DNA of 64,000 nt, taken from the NCBI RefSeq assembly GCF_004365635.1, contig NZ_SOBH01000001.1, positions 496,001-560,000 of the forward strand. The letters run 5' to 3'. Made by a program: the position numbers and the translations under genes. This document shows positions 9,350 to 18,944 of this stretch, one piece after another (within the stretch, counting starts at the first letter, position 1; every line of letters starts with the position of its first letter). The DNA comes from Litoreibacter halocynthiae (lineage in GTDB: Bacteria > Pseudomonadota > Alphaproteobacteria > Rhodobacterales > Rhodobacteraceae). The notes beneath the pieces were generated by a model. That model made no database searches. It saw only the letters and a program-made list of their open reading frames with translations, and was not told the DNA's origin.

Positions 9350-9877
9350 TCAGAGTTTGAAGGCGTATTTTATATCGTCGAGCGCACTGCGTTGGCGCTC
9401 CGACAAGGTGCCGTTGCCAGAAGTGCCAATCGCGTTGAGGACCTGCATCAGCGGCGCGAGGTGCTCGCTACCGCCCAGTTTGTAGAGCTTTTTGGACAGG
9501 CGCGTCACGGTTTGCTCCGGCCCGCCACATTCGCTCATCATCCAGCGGCCAAGGATTGCCAACTCCTCCGCGTCCTCAAGGGTGACGTTGGTGGCTTGCT
9601 GCAATTCGCGGGTCATGGCGATCCGGGCCTCTTGCGAGGGCAGGTCGTCGAGCTCTAGAAAGGCAACCGCGAGCGCGCCAATGGCGACCTTCGGGTCCTC
9701 GATGCTTTCGGCGGGGTGCACATTGGCGTTGCGTTTGAAGCCAAAGCGGCGCGCGGCGAGGCGCACGTCGTTGGCAACATTGACCAAATCGCGACCGGCC
9801 ACGCCGATGTCACGCATGCGGAAGTACCAGTAGGCGGCGGCGCCCAAGGCCCCGATGATGGCGATAAGAATAGGCAT
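9350..9877 (-). CDS. Membrane-anchored protein of unknown function
   Basis: A 175-residue protein with one N-terminal transmembrane segment (about residues 3-19, ending YWYFRMRD) and a soluble, mainly helical remainder. The region around LAVAFLELDDLPSQEARIAM to EELAILGRWMMSECG is reminiscent of all-helical tellurite-resistance TerB-like folds, but I cannot confirm this. It probably sits in the inner membrane with the bulk in the cytoplasm. It lies between the ParA-like gene and pepN on the same strand; no function can be assigned. Confidence 0.72.
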   Translation of the reverse strand: MPILIAIIGALGAAAYWYFRMRDIGVAGRDLVNVANDVRLAARRFGFKRNANVHPAESIEDPKVAIGALAVAFLELDDLPSQEARIAMTRELQQATNVTLEDAEELAILGRWMMSECGGPEQTVTRLSKKLYKLGGSEHLAPLMQVLNAIGTSGNGTLSERQRSALDDIKYAFKL

Positions 9878-9939
9878 AGGTCTCGACCCGTTATTGATTT
9901 GCGCCAGTTATAGCGTGGATTTTGGCTGAACTATGACTG

Positions 9940-12492
9940 CTATGCGTTCAAAATTCGGGTCACCATTTCCAACAGATCGCCACTGAGGTTCGGGGCGGCT
10001 TTCATCCGCTCCAGCGCCTCGCGCATCATTGCCTGCCGGTCCGCGTCATAGCGCGTCCACGTCTCGAAGGCCGTGGACATACGCGCGGCGGTTTGCGGGT
10101 TCATCGCGTCCAGCTTGATCAGCCAGTCCGCCAGCAGCGCGTAGCCGGAGCCGTCGGGCGAGTGGAACCCCGCCGTGTTGCCCGCCAGCGCGCCAAAGAC
10201 CGCGCGGAAGCGGTTGGGGTTGGTCAGCGCAAAGTCCGGATGCGTGGTCAGGCTTGCCGCCACAGCGGGGGCGGCGTCCAGCTTGGCGTAACCCACCTGC
10301 ATGGCGAACCATTTGTCGATGACCAAGCGGTCGTCTTTCCATTGGGTGTAGAAGGCGTTCGATGCCTCTTCACCGACCTCCGCGCGCAGCAACGCCCCGA
10401 GTGCGGACAGTTGCTGGGTCATGTTGTCCGCGCTGTCGAACTGCGCGCGGGCCTGCGCGCCGCCGTCCAAGCGCGACAGCAGCGACAAAGCCACATTGCC
10501 CCACGCGCGTTTGCCTGCGGCCTTTGCACCCGCATCGAACGGGCCGTCCACCTGCATCTCCGCATAGATGCGGGGCAGGGTGTCTTGCATGGCCTGCGCG
10601 ATGGATTGGCTCAGGGTCTGGGCTGTCAGGTAAATCTTGGTCGGGTCCGGCGTCATGCCGCCGTCGAACAAGGCTTGCGCGATGTCGTCGCCCGACGGCA
10701 GCGAGAAGGCCAGCGCCTTGAACGCGGGGTCCAGCGTGTCGTCTCGGGCGACAGCGAGCAGCGCGTCCAGATAGGCTTGGTCCGGCGTCGCGTCCTCGGT
10801 CACCATGCGGATCATCACGTCGCGGGCCAGCGCACGGCCTGCCTCCCATTTGTTGAACGGGTCGGTGTCATGGGCCAGCAGGAAGGCGCGGGTGGCGTTG
10901 TCTTGGTCCTGCTCCAGAATGATTGGGGCGGAGAAGCCGCGATTGATCGACGGGATCGGCATGGTGTCTAGGCCAGTAAAGCGGAAGGCGTGGACCACGT
11001 CCGTCATCTCGCAGATGCGGGTCGCGTGGACCTCCTCGCCCGCGTCGTTCAGCAGGCCCACGGCGATCGGGATCACCTTGGGGTCCTTAGTGTCCTGCCC
11101 CGGTGTGGGGGGCGTGTGCTGCGTGAAGGTCAGCGTGTAAGTGCCGTCTTTCCAAGCCTCTTTTACCGCCACGCGCGGCGTGCCTGCTTGGGAATACCAC
11201 AGCTTGAACTGGGTCAAATCGCGGCCTGTGACCTCCTCGAAACAGGCCAGCCAGTCCTCGATTGTGCAGGCCTGCCCGTCATGGCGGGTGAAATACAGAT
11301 CGCACCCTTTATAATAAGCGTCATCCCCGATCAGGGTCTTGAGCATGCCGATGACTTCGGCGCCTTTTTCGTAGACGGTGGCGGTGTAGAAGTTGTTGAT
11401 CTCGACGAAGCTCTCGGGGCGCACCGGATGCGCCAATGGTCCGTTATCCTCGCGGAATTGCCGCGCGCGCAGAGCGATCACGTCCTCGATACGCTTGACG
11501 GCGGGGGAGCGTTCGTCGGCGGTGAACTGGCTGTCACGATAGACGGTCAGACCTTCCTTCAGGCACAGCTGGAACCAGTCGCGGCAAGTGATGCGGTTGC
11601 CGGTCCAGTTGTGGAAATACTCATGGGCGATGATTGCTTCGATACGTTCGAAATTTGCATCTGTGGAGGTCTCAGGGCTGGCCAGAACGGCGGAAGAGTT
11701 GAAAATGTTCAAGCCCTTGTTTTCCATCGCTCCCATGTTGAAGTCGTCCACGGCGACGATATTGAACAGATCGAGGTCATATTCGCGGCCATAGACCTCC
11801 TCGTCCCACTTCATGGATCGTTTCAGCGCGTCCATGCCGAAAGCGCATTTGTTCAGGTCGCCCGGACGGACCCAGATGTTCAATTCGACCTCTTTCCCCG
11901 ACATTGTGGTGAACGTGTCAGGGTGGTTGACCAGATCGCCTGCGACCAGCGCGAACAGGTAGGCGGGTTTGGGCCATGGGTCGTGCCATTTGCCGCCGCC
12001 AAGGTCGTTGCCGTTGGACAGCTTTACCACCTCGTCACCTTCGATGGTCACGGTGAAGACGCCCATCACGTCGGGGCGGTCAGGATAGTAGGTGATCTTG
12101 CGGAAACCCTCGGCCTCGCATTGGGTGCAATACATGCCATTCGACATATAAAGCCCCTCCAGCGCGGTGTTGGTCTGCGGGCTGATTTCCACCTCCGCCT
12201 CGAAGACAAACGGCGCGTTTGGAGCCTGCGCGGTCAGGCCTAGGTCGGTAACCTTGGCGTTCGCGTCGGTGCCGTCGATGGTAGCGGAAATCAGTTTAAG
12301 CTGCTCGCCATGCAGGTAAAACGTCCGGTCCGTCGCATCTGGATTGGGTCGAAACGCGATCTTCGAGATCACCCGCGTGGCGGTGGGGTGTAGCTTGAAC
12401 ACCAGCTCGACCGTGTCGACCAGATAGGCAGGTGGGGTGTAGTCGCTGAGGAAGATTTCCAAAGGGGCGTTGGCAGGGCTGGCGTCTTTCAT
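9940..12492 (-). CDS. pepN: Aminopeptidase N
   Basis: A zinc M1 aminopeptidase of 850 residues, close to the bacterial family length of about 870. The substrate-recognition motif GAMEN and the zinc site HEYFHNWTGNRI (HExxH) are present, with the second-shell glutamate in LKEGLTVYRD. It removes N-terminal residues from peptides in the cytoplasm. ATG at 12492 (MKDASPAN) is chosen because the preceding 32 codons of the open frame are basic and unlike the family. Long open frames on the opposite strand are shadows of its GC-biased codons. Confidence 0.96.
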   Translation of the reverse strand: MKDASPANAPLEIFLSDYTPPAYLVDTVELVFKLHPTATRVISKIAFRPNPDATDRTFYLHGEQLKLISATIDGTDANAKVTDLGLTAQAPNAPFVFEAEVEISPQTNTALEGLYMSNGMYCTQCEAEGFRKITYYPDRPDVMGVFTVTIEGDEVVKLSNGNDLGGGKWHDPWPKPAYLFALVAGDLVNHPDTFTTMSGKEVELNIWVRPGDLNKCAFGMDALKRSMKWDEEVYGREYDLDLFNIVAVDDFNMGAMENKGLNIFNSSAVLASPETSTDANFERIEAIIAHEYFHNWTGNRITCRDWFQLCLKEGLTVYRDSQFTADERSPAVKRIEDVIALRARQFREDNGPLAHPVRPESFVEINNFYTATVYEKGAEVIGMLKTLIGDDAYYKGCDLYFTRHDGQACTIEDWLACFEEVTGRDLTQFKLWYSQAGTPRVAVKEAWKDGTYTLTFTQHTPPTPGQDTKDPKVIPIAVGLLNDAGEEVHATRICEMTDVVHAFRFTGLDTMPIPSINRGFSAPIILEQDQDNATRAFLLAHDTDPFNKWEAGRALARDVMIRMVTEDATPDQAYLDALLAVARDDTLDPAFKALAFSLPSGDDIAQALFDGGMTPDPTKIYLTAQTLSQSIAQAMQDTLPRIYAEMQVDGPFDAGAKAAGKRAWGNVALSLLSRLDGGAQARAQFDSADNMTQQLSALGALLRAEVGEEASNAFYTQWKDDRLVIDKWFAMQVGYAKLDAAPAVAASLTTHPDFALTNPNRFRAVFGALAGNTAGFHSPDGSGYALLADWLIKLDAMNPQTAARMSTAFETWTRYDADRQAMMREALERMKAAPNLSGDLLEMVTRILNA

Positions 12493-12606
12493 GGGGGCTC
12501 CGTTCGACAAATCAGGGAACTTATGTCGCGCTGGCACGTTAGGTTTGTGAAGCGGGCCACGCAACCGGATTGCGCGCCCGATAGCCATATTGGAAGGAGA
12601 GCGACA

Positions 12607-12810
12607 ATGTCCTCACCAAATACAAATCTGGAGAAGCAGCAGCGCCAGCACAAAGGGCCGCTGACCGGCATCGCGGGCGTCCTTGTCTTTGCGGGTGTTC
12701 TGCTTGCCGCGTTGATCGGCTGGACCGTGTACCAGGGCGGCGAGCCGCAGGGTGCCGAGGTTCAAATCGACGGGCGCACCGGAGACGCTTCCGTGGTTGC
12801 GACCGAATAG
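12607..12810 (+). CDS. Small single-pass membrane protein
   Basis: A 67-residue protein with a charged N-terminus rich in Gln and Lys, one transmembrane helix (about residues 19-42) and a short acidic C-terminal tail. A GGAAGGAGAG ribosome site sits directly before the ATG, and a strong stem-loop terminator follows at 12838, which supports a real, independently transcribed gene. No family recognised. It is divergent from pepN, with only 114 bases between the two start codons, so the two may share a control region. Confidence 0.72.
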   Translation: MSSPNTNLEKQQRQHKGPLTGIAGVLVFAGVLLAALIGWTVYQGGEPQGAEVQIDGRTGDASVVATE

Positions 12811-12837
12811 TCCCCTCGGCTATCGACGCAACGCGGG

Positions 12838-12867
12838 ACCGGTCTGCCATTGGCAGGCCGGTTTTTT
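12838..12867 (+). terminator. Rho-independent terminator
   Basis: An 11-base stem (ACCGGTCTGCC with GGCAGGCCGGT, one G-T pair) closes on a three-base loop and is followed by six T. It ends the 67-residue membrane protein gene and insulates the DUF2256 gene 19 bases further on. Confidence 0.85.
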
Positions 12868-12885
12868 GCTGCCACGGTGTGGGAT

Positions 12886-13029
12886 ATGGCTAGAATGCGA
12901 AAGAAATCAGACCTGCCTACGAAGATTTGCGCGACATGCGGCAAGCCGTTCGCGTGGCGCAAGAAATGGGCGCAGGTCTGGGACGAGGTGCGCTATTGCT
13001 CCGAGCGGTGCCGCAACGCCAAGGACTGA
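12886..13029 (+). CDS. DUF2256-type small zinc-binding protein
   Basis: A 47-residue basic protein with the two cysteine pairs of DUF2256: CATCG near residues 15-19 and CSERC near residues 38-42, separated by a Trp-rich stretch (WRKKWAQVW). The cysteines probably hold a zinc ion in a treble-clef-like knuckle. Function unknown; often found near photolyase-related genes elsewhere, but here it is followed by malate synthase. ATG 12886 or ATG 12895 could be the start. It was missed as a main reading frame because it is so short. Confidence 0.8.
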   Translation: MARMRKKSDLPTKICATCGKPFAWRKKWAQVWDEVRYCSERCRNAKD

Positions 13030-13136
13030 AACCGGCGGGTGTTTGCACCCAAGCGTGTTGCCTATCGGAAACTTTTTTTCTAGACAGCATACGATTGTAT
13101 TCAGACACGCCCCCGCCCATCGAAAGGGACCCCGAG

Positions 13137-15293
13137 ATGACCAAGACCTCCGCCACGCGTCAAGATAAGCACGGTTTGCAGGTAGACAGCCTTCTGGCCG
13201 ACTTCGTGGAAACCAAAGCACTGCCCGGCACAGGCGTTGCGGCGGATGATTTCTGGAAAGGATTCTCTGAACTGGCGCATGAGCTGGGGCCCAAAAACGC
13301 AGCGCTGCTGGACAAACGCGAGTCGCTGCAAACGCAGATTGACGCGTGGCACATCGCCAACCGCGACCAGCCGCATGACCACGCGGCCTATAAGGCGTTC
13401 CTGAGCAAGATCGGGTATCTGCTGCCCGAGGGCGGAGAGTTCCAGATCGACACCGCGAATGTCGATCCCGAGATCGCCTCGGTGCCCGGTCCGCAACTGG
13501 TGGTGCCGATCACCAACGCCCGCTACGCGCTGAACGCCGCCAATGCCCGCTGGGGCAGCCTCTATGACGGGTTCTACGGCACGGACGCCATGGGAACGCT
13601 GCCGCCGAAAGGTGGCTACGACAAGGGCCGCGGCTCTCGTGTGGTGGCCCGTGTTCGGGTGTTTCTGGATGAGGCCTTCCCGCTGGAAGGCACCAGCCAC
13701 GCTGACGTGAAAATCTACGAAGTGCGCGACGGCGCGTTGATGGCCGATGGCAAACCGCTGGCGGACCCGTCGAAATTCGTCGGCTACAAGGGCGATGCGG
13801 GCAACCCCGACGCGGTGCTGCTGTGCAACCACGGGTTGCATGTGGAGCTGGTTTTTGACCGTTCGCATTTCATCGGCAAGCATGATCAGGCGGGCCTTGC
13901 CGATGTGCGGCTGGAAAGCGCTATGTCGGCTATTATGGATTGCGAAGATTCCGTGGCCTGTGTGGATGCCGAGGACAAGGTGCAGGCCTATTCCAACTGG
14001 CTGGGCTTGATGCAGGGTGACTTGCAGGAAAGCGTGGAGAAGGGCGGCAAGACCATCACCCGCAAGCTGCGCGATGACATGACCTACACCGCGCCGGACG
14101 GCGGCGAGTTGGTGGTCAAGGGCCGCGCACTGATGCTGGTGCGCAATGTGGGCCACCTGATGACCAACCCCGCCGTGCTCGACCGTGACGGCGGCGAGGT
14201 CTACGAGGGGTTGATGGATGCGATGGTGACGACGCTGATCGCCATGCATGATTTGCAAAAGACCGAAGGTCTGCGGAACTCCGTCAAAGGGTCGGTCTAT
14301 GTGGTGAAGCCGAAGATGCACGGGCCGGAAGAGGTGGCTTTCGCCGACGAGATTTTCACCCGCGTGGAGGACATCCTCGGGCTTCCTGCCAACACCGTGA
14401 AACTGGGCATCATGGACGAGGAGCGCCGCACGTCGGTCAACCTCAAGCAGTGCATCTTTGCCGCCAAATCGCGCGTGGCGTTCATCAACACCGGCTTCCT
14501 TGATCGCACCGGCGACGAGATCCACACCTCGATGGAGGCGGGGGCATTCTCGCGCAAGGACTTCATCAAGCGCAAGGCGTGGATCGGCGGCTACGAGAAC
14601 CGCAATGTCGATATCGGTCTGGAATGCGGCCTGTCGGGCCGCGCCCAGATTGGCAAAGGCATGTGGGCGATCCCCGACCAGATGGCCGCGATGCTGGAGC
14701 AGAAGATCGAGCACCCCAAAGCCGGTGCCAACTGCGCATGGGTGCCGTCGCCGACCGCCGCGACCCTGCACGCGCTGCATTACCACAAGGTCGATGTGTT
14801 TGCGGTGCAGGAAAAGCTGAAGGCAGGCGGGCGGCGCGCGCATGTGGAGACGATCCTCGACATTCCGCTGGCGACCTACCAGATGTGGAATGACGAGCAG
14901 GTTATGCGCGAGGTCGAGAACAACGCCCAAGGCATCCTTGGCTATGTGGTGCGCTGGATTGATCAGGGCGTGGGCTGCTCCAAGGTGCCGGACATCAACG
15001 ATGTGGGCCTGATGGAAGACCGCGCCACTTGCCGGATTTCTTCGCAGGCGCTGGCCAACTGGTTGCTGCATGGTGTCGTCTCGGAAGAGGCGGTGATGGG
15101 TGCGATGAAGAAGATGGCCGCTGTGGTGGACGGACAGAACGCGGGCGATGCGAGCTATACTCCGATGGCACCGGGCTTTGACGGGATCGCGTTTCAGGCC
15201 TGCTGTGATCTGGTGTTCAAGGGGCGTGTCCAGCCGTCGGGCTATACCGAGCCGGTGCTGCATGCGCGGCGTCTGGAGCTGAAAGCCAGCTGA
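13137..15293 (+). CDS. glcB: Malate synthase G
   Basis: Condenses glyoxylate with acetyl-CoA to malate, the second step of the glyoxylate shunt or of glycolate use. The 718-residue protein matches the long monomeric G isoform. Visible are the N-terminal [16 protein letters not shown] region, the [22 protein letters not shown] metal/substrate site (first part only quoted by position, about residues 261-282), [10 protein letters not shown] and the C-terminal SSQALANWL helix with a catalytic aspartate upstream in MEDRAT. The ATG at 13137 follows a GGGACC-type site; the open frame extends 70 codons upstream but that part is unlike the family. No glcDEF or aceA is present in the window. Confidence 0.96.
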   Translation: MTKTSATRQDKHGLQVDSLLADFVETKALPGTGVAADDFWKGFSELAHELGPKNAALLDKRESLQTQIDAWHIANRDQPHDHAAYKAFLSKIGYLLPEGGEFQIDTANVDPEIASVPGPQLVVPITNARYALNAANARWGSLYDGFYGTDAMGTLPPKGGYDKGRGSRVVARVRVFLDEAFPLEGTSHADVKIYEVRDGALMADGKPLADPSKFVGYKGDAGNPDAVLLCNHGLHVELVFDRSHFIGKHDQAGLADVRLESAMSAIMDCEDSVACVDAEDKVQAYSNWLGLMQGDLQESVEKGGKTITRKLRDDMTYTAPDGGELVVKGRALMLVRNVGHLMTNPAVLDRDGGEVYEGLMDAMVTTLIAMHDLQKTEGLRNSVKGSVYVVKPKMHGPEEVAFADEIFTRVEDILGLPANTVKLGIMDEERRTSVNLKQCIFAAKSRVAFINTGFLDRTGDEIHTSMEAGAFSRKDFIKRKAWIGGYENRNVDIGLECGLSGRAQIGKGMWAIPDQMAAMLEQKIEHPKAGANCAWVPSPTAATLHALHYHKVDVFAVQEKLKAGGRRAHVETILDIPLATYQMWNDEQVMREVENNAQGILGYVVRWIDQGVGCSKVPDINDVGLMEDRATCRISSQALANWLLHGVVSEEAVMGAMKKMAAVVDGQNAGDASYTPMAPGFDGIAFQACCDLVFKGRVQPSGYTEPVLHARRLELKAS

Positions 15294-15320
15294 TTTCGCC
15301 ACGCCTGCGGCGTGCCGATC

Positions 15321-15432
15321 CGCGGGGGCGCTGCCCCCGCACCCCCGATTTTTGCGGGGCGCTGCCCCACACTCGTGATTTTTGTGGGGCGCTGCCCCAC
15401 ACCCCGAGGTATTTGTGAAGCAATGATGGGGG
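15321..15432. repeat. Three tandem GGGGCGCTGCCCC units, dispersed intergenic repeat
   Basis: Three consecutive copies of a GGGGCGCTGCCCC palindrome, each followed by a C-rich, then T-rich tail, start at about 15323, 15356 and 15386. The third unit ends in CCCCGAGGTATTTGTGAAG and CAATGATGGGGG, a tail that recurs almost exactly at 33050-33081. Each unit can form a stem-loop followed by GATTTTTG, so they may act as terminators after glcB. This repeat type is familiar from intergenic regions of Rhodobacterales, but its role is not established. Confidence 0.8.
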
Positions 15433-15542
15433 CTCGTGAGTCTGCTTTGGATTTCTGCAGGCCGGCTGTGCGTGTGAGTGGCTATTCATGCCTTGAAACT
15501 TGGAGTAGATATACTTCGAGCAGTCAGCGGAGTTTAAGGTTT

Positions 15543-16319
15543 ATGGTGCGTCCGGTCATTGGTATTATTGGCAACTCGTATCTGATCAACGATCAATATC
15601 CCGCCCATGCGGCTGGCAGCATGAACTGTCAGGCGATTGCCGAAGTGTCGCGCGCGGTGCCGGTGATTGTCCCCTCCTGTCCTTCGCTGATTGAGGTCCA
15701 AGACCTGCTGGATACCTGCGACGGCTTTTTGTTCACTGGCGGTCGCCCGAATGTGCATCCCGAAGAATATGGCGAGGCGGAGACCGAGGCGCATGGCGCG
15801 TTTGACCGGTCGCGTGACCGCATCGCGCTGCCGCTGATCCGGGCCTGCATCGAACGGGGGCAGCCGATTTTTGGCGTGTGTCGCGGCTTTCAAGAGGTCA
15901 ATGTGGCCATGGGCGGCACGCTATATCCTGAAATTCGCGATCTGCCGGGGCGGATGAACCACCGCATGCCGCCCGACGGGACATTGGAAGAAAAATTCGA
16001 GCTGCGCCACGCGGTGACCTTCTCCGAAGGCGGGCCGTTTCACAAATTGCTGGGCGCGCGCGAGGTGATGACCAACACCCTGCATGGCCAAGGCATCAAG
16101 GCCGCGGGCGAGCGGGTGGTGATTGACGGGTTCGCGCCGGACGGCACACCGGAAGCGATCTATATCAAGGACGCGCCGGGGTTCAGCCTGTCGGTGCAGT
16201 GGCACCCTGAATACCGCGCGGCGCAAGATCCGGTTTCCAGGCCGTTGTTCAAGGCCTTCGGGGAGGCGGCGGCGCAATGGGCCGCAGGCGAGCGGCCACA
16301 AATTTTGAAGTCGGCCTAG
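15543..16319 (+). CDS. Class I glutamine amidotransferase-like hydrolase (PuuD-like)
   Basis: A 258-residue protein of the gamma-glutamyl-GABA hydrolase family (peptidase C26). The nucleophile elbow is GVCRGFQEVN (Cys near residue 111), the oxyanion/substrate region FTGGRPNVHPEEYG precedes it, and the His-Glu of the triad is in SVQWHPEY. PuuD releases GABA in putrescine degradation; other members cleave gamma-glutamyl amides or act in peptide tailoring. No other put/puu genes are adjacent. The ATG at 15543 begins right at the first strand (MVRPVIGIIGN); the upstream open frame runs through the repeat array and is not coding. Confidence 0.88.
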   Translation: MVRPVIGIIGNSYLINDQYPAHAAGSMNCQAIAEVSRAVPVIVPSCPSLIEVQDLLDTCDGFLFTGGRPNVHPEEYGEAETEAHGAFDRSRDRIALPLIRACIERGQPIFGVCRGFQEVNVAMGGTLYPEIRDLPGRMNHRMPPDGTLEEKFELRHAVTFSEGGPFHKLLGAREVMTNTLHGQGIKAAGERVVIDGFAPDGTPEAIYIKDAPGFSLSVQWHPEYRAAQDPVSRPLFKAFGEAAAQWAAGERPQILKSA

Positions 16320-16321
16320 CG

Positions 16322-16612
16322 TCAGGACGTCAGGATTTCGCTGACCTTCAAGGCGCGCATCTGGTTGCCATCAACCTTCAGCTTCCCCGTCATCACCGCA
16401 GTGATAGGATTTTGACTGCCGTCCAGAATGGCACGGAACACCTGCTCGCTGGCCTTCAGGGTCACATCCGCCTCTGCGTCTGATTGCACGGCACCGTCTT
16501 CCGTCAGCAACACAGAGCCTTGATCGGTGATGACCAGCTTGGCGGTACCTTTGATGGCGCCTTTGGCTTTTTCATGCAGCAGGGCGGTCAGGGTGTCGAG
16601 ATGAGTGGTCAT
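16322..16612 (-). CDS. SCP2 sterol-carrier domain protein
   Basis: A 96-residue, single-domain SCP2 protein. The pattern KLVITDQGSVLLTEDGAV with ADVTLKASEQVFRAILDGSQNP and AVMTGKLKVDGNQ is the family core that forms a lipid-binding tunnel. Such proteins bind fatty acyl chains or other lipids in the cytoplasm. ATG 16612 is chosen because GGAG lies eight bases upstream. It is followed closely, convergently, by the PuuD-like gene and preceded by the esterase gene on the same strand, so the two may form an operon for lipid or ester metabolism. Confidence 0.9.
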   Translation of the reverse strand: MTTHLDTLTALLHEKAKGAIKGTAKLVITDQGSVLLTEDGAVQSDAEADVTLKASEQVFRAILDGSQNPITAVMTGKLKVDGNQMRALKVSEILTS

Positions 16613-16688
16613 GCGAGGGGGCTCCGGCAGGATGACGTTCGCGTCACTTTGGCGGCGGGATCGGGGATCGCGCAAGCGGGACGTGGCG

Positions 16689-17597
16689 TCAATTCTCGGG
16701 CTGCACGGGATGTTCTGGCAGGTGCGTGCGGAGCTTTTCGGCCAGCTGCCCGATCGATGCGTCGGCCTCTGTGGTCCAGCCTGCCGCAAGCTGCCAGACA
16801 TGGGGCACATTGGTCCATGTGTGAAAGTCGACATCCGGCAGGATTTCAGCCAATTGGGCGGCGTCGTCGTAAAGCACCTCCCCGGTCGCCACGTGCAGCG
16901 CTGCCGGCGGCGCCATGGACAGATCGGCATAGGCGGGGGAAATGTCGGGGTCTTTCGGGTCGCGGCCCGCCAGATAGGCGGGCATGCAGCGTGTGACCCA
17001 TTTATGCGGCAACAGCATGTCGGTGTCGCGGAACGCCGTGCGGCTTGGGTTGGTATGCGCCAGATCGGTGAGCGGCGACAGCAATGCAAGCGCTGCGGGT
17101 TGGGGCAGGCCGAGGGCCGCGAGGCGGGTTACCGTGTTGAGCACCAGCGTGCCGCCCGCGCTGTCACCACCCAGCACGATCCGCTCGGGCGGGAAACAGG
17201 TCAGGGCCAGCTTGTAGGCGGTGATGCAATCGTCGGGGGCTGCGGGGTAGGGATGCGCAGGCGCGAGGCGGTAGTCGGGCAACCACGCCTCCGCCCCGAT
17301 GCCCGCGGCGATGCGGGCGGCGAGCCAGCGATGGGTGTAGGACGAGCCGACGGTGAAGCCACCGCCGTGAAAATAGAGCATAAGATTGCCCTGCGCGGCG
17401 CGGGGGATCATCCGGCGGATGCGGAAATTCGGGGTTTGCAAGAAGGCGCATTTGGTGCCACGCAGCGGGCGCATGCCGGTGACGGCCAGAGCGTCCAGCA
17501 CGCGGGCCAGCGTGGTCTGGTTCGCAATATGCGCCAGCAGCGGTTTCTCGATATATCGGGCAAAGCCGTTGAACAGCTTTTGCGGCAAAGAGGTCAT
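16689..17597 (-). CDS. Alpha/beta hydrolase, HSL-family esterase
   Basis: A 302-residue esterase/lipase of the hormone-sensitive lipase (bacterial family IV) group. The oxyanion motif HGGGF is near residue 77, the nucleophile serine in GGDSAGGTLV near residue 145, and the catalytic Asp and His follow in the EVLYDDA and VPHVW regions. It should hydrolyse short-chain esters in the cytoplasm. GGAG eight bases before the ATG supports the start. Same strand as the SCP2 gene, 76 bases upstream of it. Opposite strand from the aldolase gene. Confidence 0.92.
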   Translation of the reverse strand: MTSLPQKLFNGFARYIEKPLLAHIANQTTLARVLDALAVTGMRPLRGTKCAFLQTPNFRIRRMIPRAAQGNLMLYFHGGGFTVGSSYTHRWLAARIAAGIGAEAWLPDYRLAPAHPYPAAPDDCITAYKLALTCFPPERIVLGGDSAGGTLVLNTVTRLAALGLPQPAALALLSPLTDLAHTNPSRTAFRDTDMLLPHKWVTRCMPAYLAGRDPKDPDISPAYADLSMAPPAALHVATGEVLYDDAAQLAEILPDVDFHTWTNVPHVWQLAAGWTTEADASIGQLAEKLRTHLPEHPVQPEN

Positions 17598-17733
17598 GTG
17601 GCGGTCTCCGGCGCGACCGCGGGTGGGCAGAGCAGCATTTTCATAGACCTCACCCTAGCAGCGACAGGTCCGGTTGCCAGCGCCGGATTTTCGCGCTCTT
17701 ATGAATGTGATGGATAACGGGGAGCATCACGGC

Positions 17734-18495
17734 ATGGGGTTTGCAGGGTTCAAGGCTCGGATGCAGTCGGGAGAACGGCTGCTGGGGACTTTTGTGAAAA
17801 CGCCCTCGGTAGAGATTGTCGAGGTTTTGGCAAAATCGGGTCTCGATTTCATCTGTCTGGATGCCGAACATGCGGCATGGGACCGGATGCGTATGGATGC
17901 CTGCCTTGCGGTGGCGCGGGCGCTCGATCTGCCAACGCTGGTGCGGGTGACATCGGGCGGGGCGGATGACATTCTGAAGGCGATGGACGCAGGCGCTGTG
18001 GGCATTGTGGTGCCCCATGTAGACAGCCCCGAGAAGGCCCGCGCGGTCGCCAAGGCGGCGCGGTTCGGTCATGGCGGGCGCGGCTTTGCAGGCTCGACCC
18101 GTTGGGCGGGCTATGCGACGCGACCGATGGGCGACATTCTGGAGCAGTCGAAATCGGAGACGGTGGTGATTGTGCAGATCGAGGAGCCGGAGGCCGTCGA
18201 CGAGATTGACGGCATCGCCGGAGCACAAGGGGTGGACGCTGTGTTCATCGGGCCGGCCGACCTGACGGTGAGCTATGGCGAGACCTCGGTGGACAATGAC
18301 AAGGTCAAGGACGCTATGCAGCGCGTCGGGGACGCAGCGCGGCGTGCGGGCGTGGGGTTTGTCACTTGGGTGCCGAACGCCGCTGCGGCCAAGGCGTGGG
18401 AAAGCTACGGCTTCACTATGTTCGTGATGGGGTCGGAGCATTCATGGATGCTGGCAGGCGCGAAGGCGGCTGTTGCGGAGATGCGAAAGGAATGA
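17734..18495 (+). CDS. HpcH/HpaI family aldolase
   Basis: A 253-residue class II pyruvate-dependent aldolase. Family signatures are FICLDAEHAAWD (catalytic histidine), IVVPHVDSPEKA, GFAGSTRW, the metal ligand in IVQIEEPEAV, and GPADLTVSYG. It cleaves or forms 2-keto-3-deoxy acids such as 4-hydroxy-2-oxoheptanedioate or 2-keto-3-deoxy-sugar acids; which one cannot be told. I prefer ATG 17734, since GGGGAG lies upstream, but ATG 17701 or 17710 is also possible. It stands alone. Confidence 0.9.
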   Translation: MGFAGFKARMQSGERLLGTFVKTPSVEIVEVLAKSGLDFICLDAEHAAWDRMRMDACLAVARALDLPTLVRVTSGGADDILKAMDAGAVGIVVPHVDSPEKARAVAKAARFGHGGRGFAGSTRWAGYATRPMGDILEQSKSETVVIVQIEEPEAVDEIDGIAGAQGVDAVFIGPADLTVSYGETSVDNDKVKDAMQRVGDAARRAGVGFVTWVPNAAAAKAWESYGFTMFVMGSEHSWMLAGAKAAVAEMRKE

Positions 18496-18620
18496 CCTAA
18501 GGTCAAAGGTTTAAGGGGTCGCTATGCAAATGCTGCATGGCGGCATTTCGCCTTTGGGTGATGTCTTGGGGCGGGGGCTGACCTATCTGTAGGTCAACAA
18601 ACGAACCAAAGGAAATTGTT

Positions 18621-18779
18621 ATGACACATCTCAACGACGCCCCGATCGACATGCACGCCATCGAACTTGAAGCCCGCAAATTGCGCGCTGAATACACCGC
18701 ACAGCTTATGGCATCTGCCCGCGCGTGGATTGCATCGAAGTTCTCCACATCTGTGCCTGCCACTGCCAAAACCGCCTAA
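18621..18779 (+). CDS. Small RSP_7527-like protein
   Basis: A 52-residue, helix-forming protein with conserved-looking core IDMHAIELEARKLRAEY and ARAWIASKF. It resembles a short family found in Rhodobacterales that I recall under the name RSP_7527; function unknown. An AAAGGAA ribosome site before the ATG and a strong terminator 42 bases after the stop support a real monocistronic gene. It is cytoplasmic by composition. Confidence 0.72.
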   Translation: MTHLNDAPIDMHAIELEARKLRAEYTAQLMASARAWIASKFSTSVPATAKTA

Positions 18780-18821
18780 TTCCGGCAATTTGGCCCTGAA
18801 TTGGGCCGCCGCCGAGTGCCA

Positions 18822-18867
18822 AAAATCCCGGTTCCGCCATCAAAGCGGACCGGGATTTTCTCATTTT
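18822..18867 (+). terminator. Rho-independent terminator
   Basis: A long stem, AAAATCCCGGTTCCGC pairing with GCGGACCGGGATTTT across a short loop, is followed by a T-rich tail. It ends the small RSP_7527-like gene. The flanking A and T runs make it potentially active in both directions. Confidence 0.85.
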
Positions 18868-18944
18868 AGCCTGATTTCAAAGCCATATTTACTCAATCTT
18901 AAGCAACACGCGCCCGATGACGGAGCGCCGGAAAGGTTGAGAAC

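Noticed and set aside
10093-12243. Two long plus-strand open frames opposite pepN
   Set aside because: Antisense shadows; no ribosome site and no recognisable protein sequence.
13101-15302. A 733-codon open frame on the minus strand opposite malate synthase
   Set aside because: It is the mirror of GC-biased codons of glcB; His/Arg/Ala-rich sequence without any domain, and the plus strand is clearly coding.
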